This document shows positions 1 to 5,819 of a DNA stretch of 6,689 nt, piece by piece. This DNA comes from Halorhodospira sp. (GTDB lineage: Bacteria > Pseudomonadota > Gammaproteobacteria > Nitrococcales > Halorhodospiraceae). The DNA is taken from the NCBI GenBank assembly GCA_007127935.1, contig SKYL01000209.1, positions 1 to 6,689 of the forward strand, read 5' to 3'. Every line of letters begins with the position of its first letter. The first letter of the stretch is position 1. Below the pieces are notes generated by a model that had not been told where the DNA came from, did not search any database, and saw only the letters and a list, made by a program, of their open reading frames with translations. A program made the translations under genes and the position numbers.

Positions 1-791
1 CAGGCGATATCGGCGCCCCGCGCGCCCCACTGGCCGGGCGGGGTGAGCAGGGCCAGGGCCACCGGGTTGCAGAGGCCGATGGCCAGCGCGCCGGCGTCGT
101 GGGCCCAGTCGGTGAGCCGGTCCACCTCCTCCAGGGCGCCGAAGAAGTTGGGTTGCGGGATCACCACCGCCGCGAACTCTTCATTCTCCCACTGCCGCAG
201 GCTGTCGGGGTCGACGCGCCCGACGGAAGGATCGAAGGGCGCCTCCACCAGTTCGATGTCCTGGTTGGAGACGACGGCCTCCACCACCCGGCGGTAGACG
301 GGGTGGACGGTCCGCGGCATCAGGATCCGGCGGCTCTTGCTCTTGCGGTTGGCGCGCACCGCCATAAGTACCGCCTCGGCCAGGGCCGTGGCGCCGTCGT
401 AGAGCGAAGCGTTGGAGACGTCGAGCCCGGTCAGCTCGCACATCATGGTCTGGTACTCGTAGACCAGTTGCAGCGTGCCCTGGGAGGCCTCCGCCTGGTA
501 CGGCGTATAGGCGCTGTAGAACTCGCCGCGGCCGGCGATCTCCCAGACCGCCGCCGGGATGTGGTGTTCATAGGCGCCCGCGCCGATGAAGCAGAGCGGC
601 TGGCGGTCCGCCGCCGCCCGCTCCCGCATCAGACGCATCACCTCCATCTCGCCGAGTCCCTCCGGAATCCGCTCCAGGCCGCCGGTGAGCAGACCGGCCG
701 GGATCTCGTCGAACAGGGCGTCGATGCTCTCCACGCCCACGGCGTCGAGCATCTCCCGAACCTCATCCTCGGTGTGCGGTATGAAAGGCAT
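1..791 (-). CDS. gcvPA: Glycine dehydrogenase (decarboxylating) subunit 1, GcvPA (P-protein N-terminal half), partial
   Basis: N-terminal half of the split P-protein of the glycine cleavage system. With GcvPB it forms the PLP enzyme that decarboxylates glycine and passes the aminomethyl group to lipoyl-GcvH in the cytoplasm. The window holds 263 complete codons from ATG at 791, and the frame runs off the left edge; the family is about 440-450 residues, so roughly 60% is present. Family motifs are clear: FIGAGAYEHHIPAAV from residue 68, FYSAYTPYQAEASQG from 91, and SNASLYDGATALAEA from 126. The PLP-binding lysine belongs to the PB subunit and is not expected here. The start lies 32 bp after the gcvH stop, with only a weak GGAA about 6 nt before the ATG. 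It is third in the gcvT-gcvH-gcvPA order, so it is probably co-transcribed. No AGA or AGG arginine codon occurs in the visible part. A full-length, unsplit GcvP is unlikely given the typical PA N-terminus. Confidence 0.96.
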   Translation of the reverse strand, partial: MPFIPHTEDEVREMLDAVGVESIDALFDEIPAGLLTGGLERIPEGLGEMEVMRLMRERAAADRQPLCFIGAGAYEHHIPAAVWEIAGRGEFYSAYTPYQAEASQGTLQLVYEYQTMMCELTGLDVSNASLYDGATALAEAVLMAVRANRKSKSRRILMPRTVHPVYRRVVEAVVSNQDIELVEAPFDPSVGRVDPDSLRQWENEEFAAVVIPQPNFFGALEEVDRLTDWAHDAGALAIGLCNPVALALLTPPGQWGARGADIA

Positions 792-823
792 AGAACGTTC
801 CGCTGGTGTGGGGGCGGCCCGGA

Positions 824-1213
824 TTACTCCTCGGCCACCAGTTGCCGGTAGTCGTCGGCGCTCAGCAGCTGGTCCAACTCGGTGGTGTCGGTGGGGCGCA
901 GACGCACGATCCAGCCCTCGCCGTACGGGTCGGAGTTGATCAGCTCCGGGCTGTCGTCGAGAGTGGCGTTGGCCTCCACCACTTCTCCGGAGATCGGTGC
1001 ATAGACGTCGGATGCCGCCTTGACCGACTCCACTACGGCGCACGCCTCATCGGCGCCGACCGTGCTGCCGGCCTCGGGCGGCTCGACGAAGACCAGATCG
1101 CCCAGCGCGGCTTGGGCGTGGTCAGTGATGCCCACGGTGACGGTGCCGTCATCCTCGCTCCGGACCCACTCATGGTTGCGGGTGTACTTCAGGTCCTGGG
1201 GTACCTCGCTCAT
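824..1213 (-). CDS. gcvH: Glycine cleavage system H protein
   Basis: Lipoyl-carrying shuttle of the glycine cleavage system. It takes the methylamine group from the P-protein to the T-protein and is then reoxidised by the L-protein. The 129 residues match the family size. The single lipoyl domain includes GDLVFVEPPEAGS at about residues 38-50, and the lipoylation site VVESVKAASDVYAP puts the modified lysine at Lys65. The C-terminus (NSDPYGEGWIVRLRP) is typical. The start was chosen at ATG 1213: a GGAGG lies 10 nt upstream of it. A TTG three codons further upstream is also in frame, but it falls only about 2 nt after that GGAGG, so it cannot use it. The gene sits 46 bp after gcvT and 32 bp before gcvPA on the same strand, as expected of one operon. 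One small departure is Pro-Pro at residues 45-46, where Leu-Pro is the more usual pair. Confidence 0.98.
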   Translation of the reverse strand: MSEVPQDLKYTRNHEWVRSEDDGTVTVGITDHAQAALGDLVFVEPPEAGSTVGADEACAVVESVKAASDVYAPISGEVVEANATLDDSPELINSDPYGEGWIVRLRPTDTTELDQLLSADDYRQLVAEE

Positions 1214-1259
1214 GGGGCGCAATCCTCCGGGTTCGGGGGCGGTCTATTAAAAATCACAG

Positions 1260-2342
1260 CTAAACGCATACCTTACCATGCCGTACGAAGGGCGGCCGGA
1301 CCGCCCGGGCGGCGATCTCACGGCCCCGGATGACGACGTGAAAGCCGTCCTGTGCGGCCGCCGGCACCCGGGCCAGGGCGATGGGTTGGCCCAGCACGGG
1401 CGAGTGGCCGCCGCTGGTGACCACGCCTTCACCGGCACCGGTACGGACGTCACAGCCGTGCCGTGGCAAGGCGCGGCCTTCCAGCACGAGTCCGGTCAGG
1501 CGGTGCTTCGGTCCGGCGTCGCGTTGCGCCTCCAGGGCCGGGCGGCCGACAAAGCCGCGGTCTTCCGGCGCCCAAGCCACGGTCCAGCCCAGGCCGGACT
1601 CCAGCGGCGTGATGGTCTCGTCCATCTCCTGCCCATTGAGGTTGAGCCCTGCTTCCAGGCGCAGGCTGTCCCGGGCGCCGAGGCCGCACGGCCGGCCGCC
1701 GGCATCACAGAGGCGGTTCCACCACGCCTGTGCGTCGGCGGCGCCGACGATCAGCTCGAAACCGTCCTCACCGGTATAGCCGGTTCGCCCGGCAAAGACC
1801 CCGTCGATCTCCACGCTGTAGAATGGCTTCAGCGCCACGGCGCGCTCGGCGGCGTCGCCCCATGCCGCACGCAGGGTCGCCACGGCCGCGGGCCCTTGAA
1901 CGGCGATCAATGCCACCGCGTCTTGTGGCACCAATGCCACCCCCGCGGCGGCCGCGTGTTCCGCCAGGTACGGCCGGACCCGGTCCCGCGTGGCGGCGTT
2001 GGAGACGACGCGGTAGGTGCCGTCTCCCCGCAGGTAGACGATCAGATCATCAATGACCCCGCCGTGGTCATTGAGCAGGCAGCTGTAGAGCGCCTTGCCG
2101 GGGCAACCGTCCAGCTTGGCCACGTCATTGGCCAGTAGCCGGCGGAGCAACGTCCGCGCCCCGGCCCCCTGAAAATCGGTCACCGTCATATGGGAGACGT
2201 CGAAGAGGCCGCAGGCGGTCCGCACCGCTTCATGCTCGGCCAACTGCGAGCCGTAGTGAAGCGGCATCGACCAACCGGCGAAGTCCACCATGCGTGCGCC
2301 GGCGCCCACATGGGCGTGATAAAGCGGGGTGTTACGAGGCAT
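1260..2342 (-). CDS. gcvT: Glycine cleavage system T protein (aminomethyltransferase)
   Basis: Tetrahydrofolate-dependent aminomethyltransferase. It releases ammonia from aminomethyl-lipoyl-GcvH and forms 5,10-methylene-THF. The 360 residues are full length. Visible family motifs are TPLYHAHVGAGARMVDFAGW (residues 5-24), GLFDVSHM (45-52), NDHGGVIDDLIVY (91-103), GRTGYTGEDGFEL, LGARDSLRLEAGLNLNGQEM and MDETITPLESGLGW. By alignment from memory to the Thermotoga enzyme, Asp99 of the Asp98-Asp99 pair corresponds to the catalytic, folate-contacting aspartate. The start is ATG 2342, where the typical MPRNTPLY begins. The frame is open 24 codons further up, but those residues do not resemble the family and overlap the putative promoter. 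No good Shine-Dalgarno stands before this ATG. It heads gcvT-gcvH-gcvPA, 72 bp after the permease stop on the same strand, and has its own likely promoter in that gap. Confidence 0.97.
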   Translation of the reverse strand: MPRNTPLYHAHVGAGARMVDFAGWSMPLHYGSQLAEHEAVRTACGLFDVSHMTVTDFQGAGARTLLRRLLANDVAKLDGCPGKALYSCLLNDHGGVIDDLIVYLRGDGTYRVVSNAATRDRVRPYLAEHAAAAGVALVPQDAVALIAVQGPAAVATLRAAWGDAAERAVALKPFYSVEIDGVFAGRTGYTGEDGFELIVGAADAQAWWNRLCDAGGRPCGLGARDSLRLEAGLNLNGQEMDETITPLESGLGWTVAWAPEDRGFVGRPALEAQRDAGPKHRLTGLVLEGRALPRHGCDVRTGAGEGVVTSGGHSPVLGQPIALARVPAAAQDGFHVVIRGREIAARAVRPPFVRHGKVCV

Positions 2343-2363
2343 TGTGATCAAGTCTGTGACGCG

Positions 2364-2377
2364 GTGTGGCGCCACAC
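2364..2377. promoter_or_regulatory. Perfect 14-bp palindrome over the likely gcvT transcription start (putative operator)
   Basis: The sequence GTGTGGCGCCACAC reads the same on both strands. It covers the last two bases of the proposed -10 box and the expected transcription start of gcvT, and ends 21 bp before the ATG. A dimeric repressor bound here would block the promoter. As RNA it could form only a five-pair stem with a four-base loop, and no U-run follows, so it is not a terminator. The binding protein cannot be named; the site is not recognised as a known glycine, purine or one-carbon regulator box. Confidence 0.5.
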
Positions 2378-2404
2378 TATACGGATTCGGGCAGGGGAAC
2401 CCAA
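2376..2404 (-). promoter_or_regulatory. Putative sigma-70 promoter for gcvT-gcvH-gcvPA
   Basis: On the minus strand a TTGGGT -35 box (2399-2404) and a TATAGT -10 box (2376-2381, five of six matches to TATAAT) are separated by exactly 17 bp. The -10 box lies 33 bp before the gcvT start codon, giving a short leader. The -35 box matches only the TTG part of the consensus, so strength is uncertain. The promoter falls in the only gap between the permease gene and gcvT and would allow gcv expression apart from the iron genes. Confidence 0.5.
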
Positions 2405-2414
2405 GCGAGCCCAA

Positions 2415-4046
2415 TTAGCGGGATGAGCGCACCACCAGCAGGATCACCGGGATCAGGCCCACCACCACCAGGGTGATGGCCGGTACCGCCGCGCGCTCCC
2501 AGTGGCCTTCCACCGTCAACTCGAAGATGCGCAGGGCGAGGGTGTCCCAGCCGAAGGGCCGCATGAGCAGGGTGGCCGGCATCTCCTTCATGACGTCCAC
2601 GCCCACCAGCAGGATGCCGGTGAGGATGCCGGGACGGAGCATCGGGATGTAGACCCGCCGGATCACCTCGCGCTCGCCGGCGCCGAGGCTGCGGGCGGCG
2701 TCCCGCAGCACCGGGCGGATCCGCTCCAGGCTGCTGTCCACGGCGCCGTACCCCACCGCCATGAAGCGGACGACGTAGGCGAGGATCAGGGCGCCGACGC
2801 TGCCGGCGAGGAAGGTCGACCCCAGCCCGCCCCACGGGGCGGCAAGCCACGCCAGACCGTGATCGATCCAGGTGAACGAGAGCATGATCCCCACCGCCAA
2901 CACCGAGCCGGGCATCGCGTAGCCCAAGGTGGCGGCGGTGACCGCCCGCTGGGTGATGGGGTCGGTCTGCACCCGCCGGCCGTACGCCAGCAACAAGGCC
3001 ACGGAGACGGTGACCACCGCGGCGATGCCGCCCAAGGTCAGCGTGTTGAGGATCAGGGAGTAGTAGCCGGGGTCGAGGACGTCGAGGCGTCCCCAGGCCC
3101 AGATCACCAACTGCGTGGCCGGCAGCAGAAAGCCCAGGAAGAGCACCGAACCGGCCGCCGCGGTGGCGCCCCAACGCTTCCAGCCGCGCAACCGGATGCG
3201 CTCCAGGCGGTCGTGGGTGCGCTGGTCGAAGCGGGCGCGCCCCCGCGCCCGCCGCTCCAGCCACAGCCCGGAGAGGACGATCAGCAGCAGCAGGGCCGAC
3301 AACTGCGCGGCCGCCTCCAGGCTCTGATAGCCGTACCAGGCGCGGTAGATGGCGGTGGTGAAGGTCTGGAAGTTGAAGATGGAGACCGCCCCGAAATCAG
3401 CGAGGGTCTCCATCAACGCCAGCGCCGTGCCGGCGGCGATGGCGGGGCGCGCCATGGGCAGGGCGACGCGGAAGAACGCCGCCGTCGGCGACAGGCCCTG
3501 GACCCGGGCGGCCTCCAGCGGCGCTCGCCCCTGGGCGAGAAAGGCGGCCCGGGAGAGCATGTAGACATAAGGGTAGAGGACCAGCGCCATGACCAACACG
3601 ACGCCCGGCGCGGAACGGATGTTGGGGAACCAGATATCCGGTCCAAAAAGATCGCGCAGCGCCGACTGGACCGGGCCGGCGAACTCGAACATGCCGACGA
3701 AGACGAAGGCGAGCACATAGGTGGGCACCGCCAGCGGCAACATCAGCGCCCAATCGAAGATCCGGCGCCCGGGGAATTCGCAGACCGCCGTCAGCCACGC
3801 CAAGCCCACGCCGATGACCATGACCAGGGAGCCGACCCCGAAGACCAGGATCACCGTGTTGCGCAGGATCTCCGGCAGCAGGGTCGAAGCGAGGTGGTTC
3901 CAGACCTCGTGATCGGGAAAGAGCCACGCCGCCGCCGTCACGACGATCGGCGCGCCCAGCACCGCCCCGGTGACCAGCGCAAAGAGCCGCCAGCCCCCGA
4001 GACGCTGCCAGGCGCGCCGCAACCGTGCGGTCGGGCGACCGGTCAT
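2415..4046 (-). CDS. fbpB: Fe(III) ABC transporter permease, two-domain FbpB/SfuB type
   Basis: Inner-membrane channel of a ferric-iron ABC importer, receiving iron from the periplasmic binding protein encoded just upstream. The 543 residues contain two homologous permease halves in one chain, as in FbpB/SfuB/HitB. About twelve hydrophobic segments are visible, roughly at 21-43, 61-88, 100-122, 149-171, 199-220, 246-263, 294-317, 331-355, 372-396, 410-432, 472-490 and 517-539. Each half has an EAA-type cytoplasmic loop that docks the ATPase: EAARVQGLSPTAAFFRVALP (178-197) and DAARSLGAGEREVIRRVYIP (449-468). The start is ATG 4046, 24 bp after the fbpA stop, with GGGAG 11 nt upstream. It is probably co-transcribed with fbpA from the Fur-controlled promoter. 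The next gene is gcvT, so the ATPase (FbpC) must be encoded elsewhere. Related two-domain permeases move thiamine or phosphonate; iron is preferred because of the partner protein and the Fur box. Confidence 0.92.
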   Translation of the reverse strand: MTGRPTARLRRAWQRLGGWRLFALVTGAVLGAPIVVTAAAWLFPDHEVWNHLASTLLPEILRNTVILVFGVGSLVMVIGVGLAWLTAVCEFPGRRIFDWALMLPLAVPTYVLAFVFVGMFEFAGPVQSALRDLFGPDIWFPNIRSAPGVVLVMALVLYPYVYMLSRAAFLAQGRAPLEAARVQGLSPTAAFFRVALPMARPAIAAGTALALMETLADFGAVSIFNFQTFTTAIYRAWYGYQSLEAAAQLSALLLLIVLSGLWLERRARGRARFDQRTHDRLERIRLRGWKRWGATAAAGSVLFLGFLLPATQLVIWAWGRLDVLDPGYYSLILNTLTLGGIAAVVTVSVALLLAYGRRVQTDPITQRAVTAATLGYAMPGSVLAVGIMLSFTWIDHGLAWLAAPWGGLGSTFLAGSVGALILAYVVRFMAVGYGAVDSSLERIRPVLRDAARSLGAGEREVIRRVYIPMLRPGILTGILLVGVDVMKEMPATLLMRPFGWDTLALRIFELTVEGHWERAAVPAITLVVVGLIPVILLVVRSSR

Positions 4047-4070
4047 CGGCGCCGCCGCTCCCGCCGGTTC

Positions 4071-5090
4071 TTAACGATAGCCGGCACGGTCCATCAACAT
4101 GGTGGCTTGGCGCTGGAGGCGTCCCGCTTCAGCCACGTTGATCGTGTCCGCCTTGAACTCGCCCCAACCGGCCACGATGGGGTCCCACTGCACCCCTTCC
4201 ACCGCCGGGTACTCCAGGTTCAAGGCGGCGAACAACGCCTGGGCCTCATCGCCGGCCAGCCACTCCAGCAGGATCAAGGCGTCGTCGGGGCGCTTGGCGT
4301 GTTGGGTTATGCCCGCGCCGGAGACGTTGATGTGGACGCCCCGGTCGTCCTGGTTCGGCCAGAAGACCGCCAACGGCAGATCCGGGTTCTCGCGCAGCAG
4401 ACGGCCCAGGTAGTAGGTATTGGTAACGCCCACGTCGCACTGCCCGGCGCGAATGGCGTTCAACACCGAGGTGTCGTTGGAGAACGGGTCGGCGCCGAAG
4501 TTCGCCACCCAGCCGCGGACGGTCTCCTCGGTGTGCTCCTCGCCGTGGTGGGCGATGAGGGTGGCCACCAGCGACTGGTTGTAGACCTGCTGGGAAGTGC
4601 GCATGCAGAGGCGGTAGCGCCAGCGCCGGTCGGCCAACCCCTCGTAGCTCTCCAGGTTGGCGGGATCGACCCGGTCGGGGTGATAGATGATGGTGCGGGC
4701 ACGGACCGAGTAGCCGAACCAACGCCCCTCCGGGTCACGCAAGTGCTCCGGGATGCGCTCGCGCAGGACCGCCGAATCGACCGGACGCAGCAGGCCGGCG
4801 TCTGCGGCCATATAGAGGTTCCCGGCGTCGACGGTCATCAGGATATCAGCCCGGGTCCGTTCGCCTTCCGAGCGTAGGCGCTCCATCAGCGGGCCGGCGG
4901 AATCGGTGATATAGCGGACCGGGATGCCCGTCTCTTCGGTGAAGCGGTCGAAGATCGGTTTGATGAGGTGTTCCTGGCGGGCCGAGTAGACGGTGAGTTC
5001 GGAGTCGTCGCCGGTGCCGCAGCCGGTCAGGCCCACGGCGGCGGCCAGGGCGGCAATAGCGGTGAATCCGAAAAGCGGCCTCGAGGCCAT
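4071..5090 (-). CDS. fbpA: Fe(III) ABC transporter substrate-binding lipoprotein, FbpA/FutA type
   Basis: Captures ferric iron in the periplasm and delivers it to the FbpB-type permease. The 339 residues begin with a lipoprotein signal: basic MASRPLF, a hydrophobic stretch, then the lipobox LTGC with acylated Cys24, so the mature protein should be membrane-tethered. The mature part starts with ELTVYSARQEHLIKPIFDRF (31-50), the usual opening of this family. A GVTNTYYLGRLL segment (221-232) carries the Tyr226-Tyr227 pair that ligates Fe(III) in FbpA/FutA. Tyr35, and perhaps Tyr136 in RARTIIYHPD, are further candidate ligands. SNDTSVLNAIRAGQCDVG (204-221) is also typical. The start was set at ATG 5090 because a GGAGG lies 9 nt upstream and the signal peptide begins there; the frame is open 44 codons further up, across the Fur box. 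It is first of two iron genes, 24 bp before the permease. Confidence 0.94.
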   Translation of the reverse strand: MASRPLFGFTAIAALAAAVGLTGCGTGDDSELTVYSARQEHLIKPIFDRFTEETGIPVRYITDSAGPLMERLRSEGERTRADILMTVDAGNLYMAADAGLLRPVDSAVLRERIPEHLRDPEGRWFGYSVRARTIIYHPDRVDPANLESYEGLADRRWRYRLCMRTSQQVYNQSLVATLIAHHGEEHTEETVRGWVANFGADPFSNDTSVLNAIRAGQCDVGVTNTYYLGRLLRENPDLPLAVFWPNQDDRGVHINVSGAGITQHAKRPDDALILLEWLAGDEAQALFAALNLEYPAVEGVQWDPIVAGWGEFKADTINVAEAGRLQRQATMLMDRAGYR

Positions 5091-5118
5091 GAGCGTGATC
5101 CTCCAGAAATCGGAAATC

Positions 5119-5135
5119 CGTTGCGGTAGGCAACG
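5119..5135 (-). promoter_or_regulatory. Stem-loop in the fbpA leader, overlapping the Fur box edge
   Basis: On the minus strand CGTTGC and GCAACG form a perfect 6-bp stem around a five-base loop, with two further A-T pairs possible across one bulged G. It lies 28 bp before the fbpA ATG and overlaps the proximal end of the Fur box. It has no U-run, so it is not a terminator. It may be a leader structure or simply part of a protein-binding site. Confidence 0.35.
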
Positions 5136-5147
5136 ATAATCATTCCC
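5129..5147. promoter_or_regulatory. Fur box controlling fbpA-fbpB
   Basis: The plus-strand 19-mer here contains GATAATCATT, an unbroken 10-base match to the core of the Fur consensus (GATAATGATAATCATTATC), and matches it at 14 of 19 positions by hand count. It lies about 40-55 bp before the fbpA start codon, where a promoter should be. A TTGCAC (-35-like, minus strand, 5156-5161) stands just upstream, but no convincing -10 box is paired with it, so the exact promoter is not fixed. Repression by iron-loaded Fur is the expected mode and supports the iron assignment of the operon. Confidence 0.8.
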
Positions 5148-5216
5148 ATTTATGAGTGCAAGAGGCAGTGTGCAGGGTAGCGGGCGAGATAGTCCGGCTG
5201 GGTACCGGGAGCAGGC

Positions 5217-5244
5217 TTGCAAGTGGACGGTAATACCCCATAAT
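5217..5244 (+). promoter_or_regulatory. Promoter of the abiEi-abiEii operon
   Basis: TTGCAA (-35, 5217-5222, four of six matches) and CATAAT (-10, 5239-5244, five of six) are spaced 16 bp apart. The expected transcription start is near 5251, giving a leader of only about 20 nt before the antitoxin ATG at 5271. The -10 box is embedded in an inverted repeat, which suggests direct repression. Confidence 0.65.
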
Positions 5245-5252
5245 GGGGGTTT
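5232..5252. promoter_or_regulatory. Inverted repeat over the abiE -10 box (putative AbiEi operator)
   Basis: The core CCCCATAATGGGG (5236-5248) is a perfect inverted repeat with 6-bp arms around one central base. AA on the left and TT on the right extend the symmetry imperfectly to about 21 bp. It fully covers the -10 hexamer. Known AbiEi antitoxins bind inverted repeats in their own promoter and repress it, so this is the best candidate operator. A role as a terminator is possible in form (the right arm runs into five T), but its position before both genes and on the -10 box makes that less likely. Confidence 0.55.
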
Positions 5253-5256
5253 TTCT

Positions 5257-5266
5257 GTTGATCAAC
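5257..5266. promoter_or_regulatory. Perfect 10-bp palindrome just before the abiEi start
   Basis: GTTGATCAAC is a perfect palindrome, 4 bp before the ATG and centred about 20 bp (two helical turns) from the centre of the inverted repeat over the -10 box. It could be a second, different operator half, or could occlude the start region in RNA. The sequence is unlike the upstream repeat, so binding by the same protein is uncertain. Confidence 0.3.
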
Positions 5267-5270
5267 TCGA

Positions 5271-5819
5271 ATGCTTGTGAACCTGATCACCGCCAGCCGC
5301 CGGCTGCAGGAGTGGGATGCCAAGGGGCGCTGGGTGTTTACCCGGCGTGACTTGGCGCGGTTGTTTCCCGAGGATGGCACGCGGTCGCTGAACAAGGGCA
5401 TTGCGCGCCTGGTGGCCAAGGGCCTGCTGGAACGTCTCGGCCGCGGCGTATACATCAACCCCCTCGCCCGCGGTAAGGATGGCCGTCTGCTGGAGCGAGT
5501 GGCCTTGGCGCTGCGCCGCGGTGAGTACAACTACCTTAGCCTGGAGTCGGCGCTTTCCGAGTACGGGGCCATTTCCCAGATCCCCCTGGATCGGTTGACG
5601 GTGATGACCACGGGACGCAAGGGCGAGTACCGGACGCCGTATGGGGTCATAGAGTTCACCCACACCGCCCGCCCGGCGGAAAACATTCTTGCCAACACCG
5701 TACTCGTCCCCGAGCGTCCTCTGCGCTTGGCCACCAAGGCCGCGGCGTGGCGGGATCTCAAGCGTGTGGGGCGCAATCTGACCCTGGTTGACAGGGAGGC
5801 GTTGAGCGATGAAGGCTGA
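5271..5819 (+). CDS. abiEi: AbiEi-family antitoxin / transcriptional regulator of a type IV toxin-antitoxin pair
   Basis: Antitoxin of the AbiE abortive-infection system. Family members repress their own operon and counter the AbiEii toxin without binding it. The 182 residues split into an N-terminal winged helix (about 1-66) and a C-terminal antitoxin domain. In the first, TRRDLARLF is the first HTH helix, RSLNKGIARLVAKGLL the probable recognition helix, and LERLGRGVYIN the wing. The second has the characteristic YLSLESALSEYG (88-99), TTGRKGEYRTPYGVIEFTH (113-131) and KAAAWRDLKRVGRN (156-169). It is shorter than the streptococcal AbiEi (about 275 residues, from memory), i.e. a compact form. 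ATG 5271 is the first possible start: an in-frame TGA lies at 5259-5261. No Shine-Dalgarno precedes it; GTG at 5277 is an alternative. Its 3' end overlaps the toxin gene by 11 bp. No damage is visible. Confidence 0.9.
   Translation: MLVNLITASRRLQEWDAKGRWVFTRRDLARLFPEDGTRSLNKGIARLVAKGLLERLGRGVYINPLARGKDGRLLERVALALRRGEYNYLSLESALSEYGAISQIPLDRLTVMTTGRKGEYRTPYGVIEFTHTARPAENILANTVLVPERPLRLATKAAAWRDLKRVGRNLTLVDREALSDEG
5793..5799 (+). promoter_or_regulatory. Strong ribosome binding site for abiEii inside abiEi
   Basis: AGGGAGG ends 9 nt before the toxin ATG at 5809 and lies inside the last codons of the antitoxin. This fixes the toxin start and contrasts with the antitoxin, which has no recognisable site. 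Ribosomes finishing the antitoxin would pass over it, so coupling is likely. Confidence 0.75.

Larger units (their letters stand above)
5091..5270. other. Divergent intergenic control region between fbpA and abiEi
   Basis: This 180-bp stretch has no coding sequence. The fbpA side holds a Fur box and a leader hairpin. The abiE side holds a promoter, an inverted repeat over its -10 box and a further perfect palindrome. The middle (about 5162-5215) shows nothing that can be assigned. The Fur box ends about 70 bp before the abiE -35 box, so direct Fur control of abiE is not suggested. No tRNA, IS end or direct repeat marking an insertion point was seen. Confidence 0.9.

Noticed and set aside
1214..1222. 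TTG at 1220-1222 as the gcvH start
   Set aside because: It lies about 2 nt after the only GGAGG, too close to use it, and the ATG at 1213 begins the normal family N-terminus.
99..2138. Long plus-strand frames opposite gcvPA, gcvH and gcvT (99-851, 806-1333, 1278-2138)
   Set aside because: All lie opposite well-conserved minus-strand genes, have low-complexity composition and no family motifs.
2364..2377. The palindrome as a terminator of the iron operon
   Set aside because: The RNA stem would have only five pairs with a four-base loop, and it is followed by CGCGTCAC with no U-run.
2343..2414. Glycine riboswitch before gcvT
   Set aside because: The 72-bp gap is too short for a tandem glycine aptamer and shows none of its paired elements. 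A riboswitch inside the permease coding region is not supported.
2377..3264. A 295-codon minus-strand frame inside the permease gene
   Set aside because: It is a different frame of the same DNA with an Arg/Gly/Pro/His-rich product, while the permease frame has clear membrane segments and EAA loops.
2502..4877. A 791-codon open frame on the plus strand, antisense to the iron permease and binding-protein genes
   Set aside because: Its product is rich in Gln, Arg, Gly, Asp and His with no recognisable domain, and it spans two genes and their gap on the other strand. It is the usual shadow frame of high-GC genes with G/C third positions.
5091..5270. Insertion or attachment site, tRNA or IS remnant at the boundary of the two gene blocks
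   Set aside because: No tRNA-like fold, terminal inverted repeats or flanking direct repeats could be found by eye. The inverted repeats present are better explained as control sites.
5262..5663. Minus-strand frames opposite abiEi (5150-5530, 5262-5663, 5531-5845)
   Set aside because: They lack recognisable domains and promoters, and overlap a plus-strand gene with clear AbiEi motifs.
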